A program made the position numbers and the translations under genes. A model generated the notes under the pieces. The model was given only the letters and a program-made list of their open reading frames with translations. It ran no database searches and was not told the DNA's origin. 64,000 nucleotides of DNA from Gentiana macrophylla (lineage: Eukaryota > Streptophyta > Magnoliopsida > Gentianales > Gentianaceae): the NCBI GenBank assembly GCA_026214975.1, contig JAOBSW010001181.1:62001-126000 (forward strand), in the 5' to 3' direction. Positions 56,070 through 64,000 of the stretch are shown here, piece after piece. How positions within the stretch are numbered: position 1 is the stretch's first letter; each line of letters starts with the position of its first letter.

Positions 56070-56839
56070 TTTCACTACTAGATTTATTTTAGGAATAATA
56101 AACTATATAAAGTCTGTCCTACCATTAAAAGGATTTAACCTCGCATCGTACAGCCGCCTTTAGGGTCGGTATTAGCACAATGACGGTTAAACTGAGACAA
56201 TCTCTCTCAATGATTAAGCTTCGAGAATCGAACATCTCACGGGAATCAGACATCCTGGCTCTTAATCATTGATTACCTTCCTTTTTCTAGCCTAGATATT
56301 TCGAAAATATCCATAAAGAGTGTGACCTACTATATCGGACCTCGAAATGCGCCCGAGTATGCCGCTTTAAGGTCGGACGGTGACCCAACGAGTATACGAA
56401 ATCCTATCCTTTCGGAGACCAAGCCTTGAATTTTGATAGGGGTGAACACCATCCTTAGGGGGCCGGAATCAAAGCGGCACTAGGCGTCACCCTTCTCTCA
56501 CGTGCTTGCATCTATAGTAGAGGCCGTGGGGTTGGCTGTCGCCTTCCCCGCTCCCACTCAATATTTTGAAAAAGTGGTGGGTTTACTAATTACGGTTTTG
56601 GCCTTGACAATAAGAAACAATAAATCAAAGTACTCCGAATAGGGCCAGCTATGTAGGCAAGCCTACGCCGTTGTATTCGTTGGAACATATGTGACAGTTC
56701 AGGCCAATCTGGCAAGAGAAGCCCCGTTTAGCCCGAGGGCTTATCGGCTATGATAAGTCCTGTCGAACTGCTGTAACGTACATCACACGTGGAGGGGAGT
56801 CGATTGAGCTGAAGCTCGGTTGAAATCGCCCAACCATGG
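56070..56839 (-). repeat. Leader of the non-coding family-B element
   Basis: Reverse-oriented homologue of 19841-20770, including the GTAGGC/GCCTAC hairpin (56661-56674 here as GTAGGCAAGCCTAC), the GAGTGGGAGCGGG phrase and the paired GATGTCTGATTC/GATGTTCGATTC motif. It ends at 56839, where the Athila-like LTR begins after CATGG. Confidence 0.75.
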
Positions 56840-58486
56840 TGATAAGCGGATTTTCAAGGTCCGGTCGATCAAGTAAAAACTCGAAACCTTAGCAAAATCT
56901 ACTTTCTAAGCGGCAGTGGACCGGGTCGATTGTAGGATAGTGCTTGAGGAGTCCGAGGTCGAACCCACAGAGATTGGTTTTTGAGTACCACAGTTGACTT
57001 AGCACTCTGTTCAGGTCAAACAGATAGATATAAAGTTATACTAATGCATAAAAGAAAGATTACACTACTCGAAATCCTAAACAATTAAAAGAAGTATGGC
57101 CGAACTACGATCCAACGGATTACTTTACCCTTAAACAGATTACCCCGGGAGTGTGCCTTACCTTACTTCACCGTCTAACGATAACTCATAGGACAAACCC
57201 CGTATTGGAACTGGACTTGATGACTAGGGCGTCAATCTAGTACACGGGTAGGTGTCAAACTTCCTTTCAAGTCCAAAATCTCTACGGTCCCGAAACCCCG
57301 TTCCCACACGTCGCCGCAACATACATTTATATGCTACGTGTGAGAAACAATGAACAAGGTTGTCAATCTCATTCAAAGCTATTAAAACAATCAAAACAAG
57401 TTTCGTGATGTGGATTATCGATTAGAACGTTAAATTACACGCTACACTACCTCCCGGTTCATCAATCTAACGGCGTTTCACCCGCCTTCACATAGTTCAA
57501 CCATACGACAAATCTAGCTACTCATAATCTAATCTAAACAATACAAACGGAAGAAAAACATCACAACAACAATAAAACAACAAGGAAACACCCATTTCGA
57601 TTACTTGAAGAACTACCAAATTCGAGCTCCAAAAGAACAAATCTTGTCACTTGAAATGTTACAGATCGAAGCTAAAAGTTAATGGTTCAAAGAGAAGATC
57701 GAAAGAGGATTCTAATGATATATAACACTAATTCTAACTCTAAGAAACGAAGAAAATCGCCCCAAATCGCCTAAAGTCGCCTAAAACCTGCTCTCTCCTG
57801 CTGCTGCGATGTTTGAGGTGTTTATATTGTCCAGGGTACTCGTCCGTATGGATAAAAGGCTATCCGTACGGATAGTTCATCATTTTCGATCGTCCGTGAC
57901 GGACAAAATGTGTCATCCGTCACGGACAACTCTCTGGTTTTGCCTCAGATTGCTCCATTTTAAGCGACTCTGCGAGTAAACACTTCATAACTTCTTCATC
58001 CGACTCTCGATGGGGTGATTCAAAAAACATTAGAAAGATCTTTGAATTATCTACAACTTTCATGAAGACACCATGACCAGAAAATGCCTCTATAATCGGT
58101 CAAAATGCTGATGAAATGAACATATGGTGAGAGCAACAACTATTTCTCTTCCTTTTCTTATTCTTTCTTCTTCCTTGGCTCATTCTTGCACCTTGATCAC
58201 ACTTATCATCATAAATCTTCGCCTTCTGGGTTCTCAAGGCACCAATACCCTACAATCTCATGAATGAACAAGACACACAAACGATCCCGGAGGGTAAAAG
58301 TGCTCGGAATAAGGTTAATATCAATAAAAAGAGGTAGTAAACCATCAAAGTGACGGAATTACTCCTCGTGCTATAAACTCACGATATTACCTCAAAATAG
58401 GGTCTAAACTCACCTGAAACATGCCAGTAATGTGATAATCGTGGGCTGAACTGTACAGAAATGTACTGTAAAATTGGTTCCTATCA
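56840..58486 (-). repeat. 3' LTR of the second Athila-like element
   Basis: Minus strand TGATAGGAACCAATTTTAC to ...ATCA. TATA-like AATATAAA (minus) at 57821-57828; the partner LTR has the better TATATAAA. Just upstream lies a cluster of palindromes (57842-57927). Confidence 0.9.
57842..57927 (-). promoter_or_regulatory. Palindrome cluster upstream of the LTR TATA box
   Basis: TATCCGTACGGATA (57861-57874) is a perfect 14-bp palindrome. GTCCGTGACGGAC (57892-57904) and TCCGTCACGGAC (57916-57927) are inverted copies of one another. In the partner LTR (63478-63566) the corresponding sites read TATCCGTACGGATA, GTCCGTGCACGGAC and TCCGTGACGGAC, so the bases change but dyad symmetry is kept. Confidence 0.65.
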
Positions 58487-59259
58487 CCACCCCACACTTA
58501 GCCTTTACTCGTCCTCGAGTAAATTAGGCGTTCAAACAATACCAAGGAATCAACTTTACGGTACATGCATGCATTTCAAAATATCGAGGTGAAAAGAACT
58601 TAGTTAAGTGAATGCATTACTTTGACTCTATTGGATCATGACACGGAGTGAGTGTGTGTTGAATGACGACGACTTATGCTTAATACGATTTCGGGCTTGG
58701 AATACCGGACAAATGACTTTTCACAATCCTGCCCTTCCTAGAATCTCCACTAATCGGGACTAACCAAGGTTAAACACGGTCCAGCAGGACTTGAATGGTT
58801 ATAACGTTAGGCTAGGGTAAATTCGGTTAATCGAAAAAGGGTAATTTGGGAAGCTGGAGAAGCAAGTACGAGTGAACATAATCCAAACACGCACCACATC
58901 TTCTTTACCAAACAAACCCACCAAACTCCTTTTTGATCATTTTCAACACTTTGGGAACTATAGGACACTAAAATACCTGAACTCATTGCCAAACTCGACT
59001 ATGTTTCAAGTGTCGTGAGGTGAGCTCGAATACTTAGTACCTATCTGACTATCCCAACCCTAACATCATCATTGCTTTAAGCTCATTGCCTTTTTCAACC
59101 CTTTATTTCTATATACAACACAATTATTTGATTTGAAATTTTATTTAATTTATTTTTTTGAAATAAAACCCGAGCATCCAGCCCCACTGAGCTCCTCCTC
59201 TCCTTATAGCTCTAAAACTGAGGAAACAACAACCCGACTCAAAAACAACATCTCTCACC

Positions 59260-59283
59260 CCACACTTGCCATGGCAAGTGTGG
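59260..59283. other. 24-bp perfect palindrome with PPT-like run
   Basis: CCACACTTGCCA followed by its exact complement TGGCAAGTGTGG. With the flanking CACC it gives GGCAAGTGTGGGGTG on the minus strand, close to the true PPT GGCTAAGTGTGGGGTGG. Confidence 0.75.
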
Positions 59284-60177
59284 TTTAACAAGAGACTAAG
59301 TCCACTCGTAGGTCAAATGAAGGAATGTGACCAAAAAAGGCTCAAGGGTAGGTTTCGACTAAAGTAACGAACGGCTATAAAGCGAATGGTGGTCGGACCA
59401 TTCTATCAAGGTGAGAGAGGGCTACGAAGGTCAAACATTCGGCTCGAGCTTATTTGGCTAAAGTAAGGTAAAAAAGAACGCCAAAACTGTCATCCCATGT
59501 TCCTACCAAGGCCAATCCTTCTATTTCGCCTCGAAACTAGGGGTACAGGTGTGTAAAGTAATCGTGATAAGCAAAAACGTCGTCAAACGTGTACTAAAAA
59601 GTGTTCCGTATCATGACAATATAGACTCACTGTGAGACATTCACAAAACTAAAGACCTTTCACCACTCAATTGTGAACAACATGCATATAACGTGGTGTT
59701 AAAATCTTGGAAAATTTTGAAAAACGGCCTAAAAATCGACTCGGAAATGAGTAAAAACCAAGTTTATCACATCACGGCATAATACTTTTAAGAACAAGCG
59801 AATAAGTTAAGTCGGCCCCCCCACTTAAGTGAAGCACCGTCCTCGGTGTGTGAACGAGAAGGAAAAAGAAAGACTTAGCTTATGAGCCCGGCAAAACGGC
59901 GCGATCAAGTCCCGTAACGGTCGTGAAAGTAGTCCATCCCGAATCCCTAGTCATTGAAAAACATCCAAGAAATACATGCACGGGACATGGTCCGCGTGCC
60001 AAAGTATATAATATGGGGAGAATCCGGGGGTGATAAAATAAACGACCTCGTCACGTCAGAAGACTTGAACATATGGCATAGAGATAGTCAAAATATGAAT
60101 CAACCATACAATAAACAACCAACACGTTTAAACATGCTCAAAATAAAATCTTAACCCAAGTCAAAACCAGTGATATA

Positions 60178-60280
60178 TCCGGACGGATGGGTATGTTTGT
60201 CCGTCCGGACAAGTGAATGCCAAGATCATTGTAAAAACCAGAGATCCATCCGGACGGATGGGTGTGTGTGTCCGTCCGGA
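60178..60280. repeat. Tandem pair of TCCGGACGGA hairpins
   Basis: TCCGGACGGA (60178-60187) pairs with TCCGTCCGGA (60200-60209), and the same arms recur at 60249-60258 and 60271-60280. Both have 10-bp perfect stems and 12-nt loops starting TGGGT; the period is 71 bp. Confidence 0.8.
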
Positions 60281-60407
60281 CAAGGATAAAAACAGAGGAA
60301 AAGTGAATTTTAAGCATGAAGGCCCCTCGGGATCATCCGGATTCAATCCTCAACACCAAAACACAGAGAAACGAATTCAAACCAAAGCAAAAAACACAGG
60401 AAATGAT

Positions 60408-60464
60408 GGGTTGCCTCCCACCGAGCGCGCTTTGTTTTATGTCGTTGGCTCGACATAGTGACAC
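60408..60464 (-). promoter_or_regulatory. Conserved non-coding box, second copy
   Basis: GGGTTGCCTCCC, then GAGCGCGCTTTGTTTTATGT and CGTTGGCTCGAC, matching 28563-28618. It starts 77 nt after the ORF stop on the minus strand. Confidence 0.6.
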
Positions 60465-60540
60465 TAAAACGGACTCAAACCATAAAAGACTCAAAACAAC
60501 AATTCAATTATTTCATTTCAAACAAGTATCATCAAAACCA

Positions 60541-62267
60541 TCAACCAAAATCCGAACTCAAAAAGATCAACAACTCAAGAAGAATACAAATAGCAAGCAT
60601 CATGAAAACCGAGTTCGTTAGAAACTTACCTCTCATAGCCCTCGATGCAACCTCCTCCCAACTCGGGAATCCTCTTCTGTCAAAACCTCTCATCATCTTC
60701 TTCTTGGAATCACCCCACCACCGTGGTCTTTCCTCTCTATCACCTCTACGTGTGTCTTCCACATTGGACCCTTCGAACTTAACCTCGTAGAACTCATCCG
60801 CACAGAATGGAAGGGAGTAATAATCCGGGACCGGTATATCAAAGATGACCAATCTATCCGGGGGTGTCAACATAATGGGCTCATCCACATGACCTCGAAC
60901 CACTAGCGAGCTAGGCGGCAGAATGAGCTGTCCCATCTTCTTCTCCGTTTCTAATCCCACCGGATCGACGACCTCAAATAAATCTATCGCACCTCTCGTC
61001 AAGGTGTCATGATGGTCATCGTCAGGATGTGGTATGATAGACAACAGTTCCACCTCCCTTACTTTACAATCATGGGTATCCTTCATGTTCCAGAGCATGG
61101 CAATACCAAAAGCTTCCGGCTCACCCAAAACTGAGGTAGGCTCCACTACAAGTGGCTTGGCATCCTCATAAAAATTCTCCACCGACTCGAATGGTACATC
61201 ATCAACTAATGGAGTGATGGGCGATCCCATATCAATCTCTTGCATCTCAATCTCTGGCTCAGAAATCTCCTCATAGAAAGCCGATTTATCAACCTCACTC
61301 TCCACCTGAACCTCTTCACTGACGACTTTCTCTGGCCCTATTTCCATCGTGAGTTCTCTCTTAACAACAGCTAACTCCCTTTTCCTAGCTTCCAACTCAG
61401 TTTGCATCACGGACTCTACAAAAACATCATCATTTTTCAGCTCACTATTCGGGAGTCCACTCGGGAGGACTTGGAAACTCATATAATCAAATACTACAAT
61501 GGGAGGTGGCGGTGATAAAGCCAACTCAATCACTGAATCCTCCGGGGTGAGCACCTCATTATAGCAACTTGACTCGTCAATATCACTGTCTACCCGGACT
61601 GTTTGTGTGCAGGACTTTTCATTTTGATCCGCATCCGGGCCGTCATGAGAGACACGATATCCGAGACATCCAACATAGCCTTGTATCTCATATGGGGCCA
61701 ATCTTCATTGGCTAGGCAGTCCTATACTCCCATTACTGAAAACTTGTCTTGCATCTCCCCAGCCCATTTCAAAGCATCCTCGGCCTCTTTATATAACACG
61801 AGCATCCGGTTCAACCAATCGATCAATTGATGTGCCGACACTTCCTCATCCATAGCCATAGAAACCCTTTCCATCAGCTCCTGAATAATACCCACTTCTC
61901 GTTCCTCTTCGGCATAGGCAAGGTCAATCTGCTGTAAGTGCTTATTTTGAGAGCTCCAATTCCAAGGGTTGTTCGAGTCATAATTCTGATTATTCCCTTG
62001 TCCTTGATTTGGGCTCCAATTGTAGTCATGCTGGCTTTGATTGCCTCCCCAGTTTCCCGGCTGATTCTGGTCCCAATTTCCCTCAAAATTCTATCTATTA
62101 TAGTTCCCCTCATCATATCGATAATCGTCGTCCATTCCACATCCCATGGATGCACCCTGCTCTTGGTCATAAGGTTGATAATACTGATTTTGAACAAGCT
62201 CAGGTGCCCAAGGTTGGTAGATGGATTTTTCTTCATAAAAGTTGTATTGTTGAGAGTATCCACCCAT
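60541..62267 (-). pseudogene. Q/N-rich ORF with C-terminal membrane segment
   Basis: Likely start is the minus-strand ATG at 62267 (MGGYSQQYNFYEEKSIYQPW). The first part is rich in Q, N, Y and W (QNYDSNNPWNWSSQN), with an in-frame TAG at about 62093 where a Gln is plausible, then a helical stretch (EEREVGIIQELMERVSM) to a stop near 61723. The second frame, 61701-60541 (386 residues), is acidic in the middle, has ELEARKRELAVVKREL coiled-coil character, and ends with FPSWEEVASRAMRGKFL, a hydrophobic segment and LLIFLSSDFG. Only two or three residues follow the membrane segment, as in tail-anchored proteins; no signal peptide is seen. Same order and C terminus as 29591-28632. Function unknown; I do not recognise a gag core, zinc knuckle or env signature. 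Confidence 0.65.
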
Positions 62268-62451
62268 TTATGCTCAATCTGCAAAATCACAGAAAACAAC
62301 ACGAAAACAATCACAGTGCCTCGTCACCACCACCTCATCAACAGGTGGTGTGGCACTTCAGCTGCAAGTCAAAACAAAGCAACAAGAAAACAATAAAAAC
62401 GACCTAAGCCCAAGCTTTCGGTCAACTTTTGTGATATCAAAGCATTTCCAA

Positions 62452-62469
62452 TCCCCGGCAACGGCGCCA
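62452..62469 (-). other. Primer binding site, tRNA-Asp type
   Basis: The complement reads TGGCGCCGTTGCCGGGGA, 3 bp from the 5' LTR. Confidence 0.92.
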
Positions 62470-62472
62470 ACT

Positions 62473-64000
62473 TGATAATCGGATTTTCTAGGTCCGGTCG
62501 ATCAAGTAAAAACTCGAAACCTTAGCAAAATCTACTTTCTACCCGGCAGTGGACCGGGTCGTTGTAGGATAGTGCTTGAGGAGTCCGAGGTCGAACCCAC
62601 AGAGATTGGTTTTTGAGTACCACAGTTGACTTAGCACTCAGTTCAGGTCAAACAGATAGATATGAAGTTATACTATTGGATAAAAGAAATATTACACTAC
62701 TCGAAATCCTAAACAATTAAAAGAAGTATGGCCGAACTACGATCCAACGGATTACTTTACCCTTAAACAGATTACCCCGGGAGTGTGCCTTACCTTACTT
62801 CACCGTCTAACGATAACTCATAGGACAAACCCAGTATTGGAACTGGACTTGATGACTAGGGCGTCAATCTAGTACACGGGTAGGTGTCAAACTACCTTTC
62901 AAGTCCAAAATCTCTACGGTCCCGAAACCCCGTTCCCACACGTCGCCGCAACATAGATTTATAAGCTACGTGTGTGCAACAATGAACAAGGTTTTCAATC
63001 TCATTCAAAGCTATTAAAACAATCAAAACAAGTTTCGTGATGTGGATTAGCGATTAGAACGTTAAATTACGCGCTACACTACCTCCCGGTTCATCAATCT
63101 AACGACGTTTCACCCGCCTTCACATAGTTCAACCATACGACAAATCTAGCTACTCATAATCGAATCTAAACAATACGAACGGAAGAAAAACATCACAACA
63201 ACAATAAAACAACAAGGAAACATACCCATTTCGATTACTTGAAGAACTACCAAATTCGAGCTCCAAAAGAATAAATCTTGTCACTTGAAATGTTACAGAT
63301 CGAAACTAAAAGTTAGAGGTTCAAAGAGAAGATCGAAAGAGGATTCTAATGATATATAACACTAATTCTAACTCTAAGAAACGAAGAAAATCGCCCCAAA
63401 TCACCTAAAGTCGCCTAAAACCTGCTCTCCCCTGCTGCTGCGATGTTTGAGGTGTTTATATAGTCCAGGGTACTCGTCCGTACGGATAAAAGGCTATCCG
63501 TACGGATAGTTCATCATTTTCCGGTCGTCCGTGCACGGACAAAATGTGTCATCCGTGACGGACAACTCTCTGGTTTTGCCTCCAGATTGCTCCATTTTTC
63601 GACTCGCAATAAACACTTCATAACTTCTTCATCCGACCTCTGATTGGGGTGATTCAAAAACCATTAGAAATACCTTAGAATTATCTACAATATTCATGAA
63701 GACACCATGACCAGAAAATGCCTCCATAATCGGTCAAAATGCTGATGAAATGAACATATGGTGAGAGCAACAACTATTTCTCTTCCTTTTCTTATTCTTT
63801 CTTCTTCCTTGGCTCATTCTTGCACCTTGATCACACTTATCATCATAAATATTCGCCTTCCGGGTTCTCGAGACACCAATACCCTACAATCTCATGAATG
63901 AACAAGACACACAAACGATCCCGGAGGGTAAAAGTGCTCGGAATAAGGTTAATATCAATAAAAAGAGGTAGTAAACCATCAAAGTGACGGAATTACTCCT
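62473..64000 (-). repeat. 5' LTR of the second Athila-like element, partial
   Basis: Begins TGATAATCGGATTTTCTAGG and runs parallel to 56840-58486 until the window edge, about 115 bp short of a full LTR. It has a TATATAAA box (minus strand, near 63457-63464) and the palindrome cluster at 63478-63566. Confidence 0.92.

Larger units (their letters stand above)
50608..56839 (-). mobile_element. Non-coding family-B copia element (LARD-like)
   Basis: Minus-strand order from high to low coordinates: leader homologous to that of the coding element (56839-56070), about 3.6 kb with no ORF, duplicated PPT, 3' LTR (52435-50608). The 5' end is cut at 56840 by the second Athila-like element, and the LTR end is cut at 50608 by the SIRE-like element. 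Where the coding relative has its gag ATG (20771) this one has only AT-rich sequence. It keeps cis signals but no genes. Confidence 0.75.
58487..60400 (-). other. Non-coding 3' interior of the second Athila-like element
   Basis: No credible ORF. It contains a 24-bp perfect palindrome with a PPT-like run (59260-59283), another PPT-like run (GGCCCCCCCACTTAAG, 59814-59829), a segment conserved with the first Athila-like element (59870-60060) and two hairpins with 10-bp stems (60178-60209 and 60249-60280). Confidence 0.65.
56840..64000 (-). mobile_element. Second non-autonomous Athila-like element, right end outside
   Basis: 3' LTR 56840-58486, interior 58487-62451, PBS 62452-62469 (tRNA-Asp type), 5' LTR from 62473 on, leaving the window before its end. 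The PPT (GGCTAAGTGTGGGGTGG on the minus strand) abuts the 3' LTR. The only coding potential is the ORF region 62267-60541; no protease, RT or integrase. LTR copies are very similar. The 5 bp on the left are CATGG; the matching right duplication lies outside. Confidence 0.9.

Noticed and set aside
60541..61701. Retroviral-type envelope gene
   Set aside because: It has one C-terminal hydrophobic helix but no signal peptide, cleavage site or extracellular-type cysteines visible; the env label is not supported.

Overview
The window is plant nuclear DNA, from an angiosperm and probably a eudicot. It looks like a heterochromatic or intergenic block built almost wholly of nested retroelements. I see no intact host gene, no tRNA or rRNA gene and no CRISPR array. 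The plant assignment rests on Ty1/copia pol with tRNA-iMet primer sites, Ty3/gypsy elements of Tat and Athila type (Athila primer site complementary to tRNA-Asp), a plant L1-type LINE with a C-terminal RNase H, and a scrap of a plant receptor-like kinase.

Layout, left to right. 1-729: decayed copia RT fragment. 730-5341: copia element of family B, with two LTRs around only 149 bp of internal DNA; its second LTR carries a solo LTR (3465-4827) of a SIRE-like family with a perfect 5-bp target duplication. 5342 to about 16500: Tat-type gypsy element on the minus strand (gag, PR, RT, two RNase H, INT) with an antisense accessory ORF (aORF) on the plus strand behind its own TATA box. 16742-18060: end of a second Tat element in the opposite orientation (start of an aORF, PPT, plus-strand LTR). 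About 18100-19150: diverged Athila-type LTR piece, plus strand. 19841-23345: family-B-like autonomous copia element (leader, gag, PR/INT, start of RT). 23346-50607: large SIRE-like copia element. Its 5' LTR is split by a complete non-autonomous Athila-like element (24615-32126, target duplication ACTGC). Its interior holds gag, pol, a post-pol accessory ORF with its own TATA box, a nested copia element (about 40090-44441), and a LINE joined through a poly(A) tract to a receptor-kinase mRNA fragment (44450-49060). 50608-56839: minus-strand non-coding family-B copia element. 56840 to the end: a second non-autonomous Athila-like element, minus strand, whose 5' LTR runs out of the window.

How the parts relate. 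The SIRE-like RT/RNase H frame is open and the Athila-like LTR pairs are nearly identical, so these insertions are relatively recent; the Tat and nested copia elements carry many stops and frameshifts. Several non-autonomous elements keep only cis signals (LTR, PBS, leader, PPT) and presumably use proteins of autonomous relatives.

Most interesting points: (1) accessory ORFs resembling plant transposon-like domains sit behind private TATA promoters in both a gypsy (antisense) and a copia (sense) element; (2) the two non-autonomous Athila-like elements share a Q/N/Y-rich ORF ending in a tail-anchor-like membrane segment, and a conserved non-coding box just after it; (3) a kinase-mRNA/LINE chimera is joined exactly at a poly(A) tract, as expected from template switching; (4) three different gypsy LTRs place GC-rich tandem or inverted repeats immediately upstream of TATA; (5) primer sites and PPTs are duplicated inside LTRs and internal regions.
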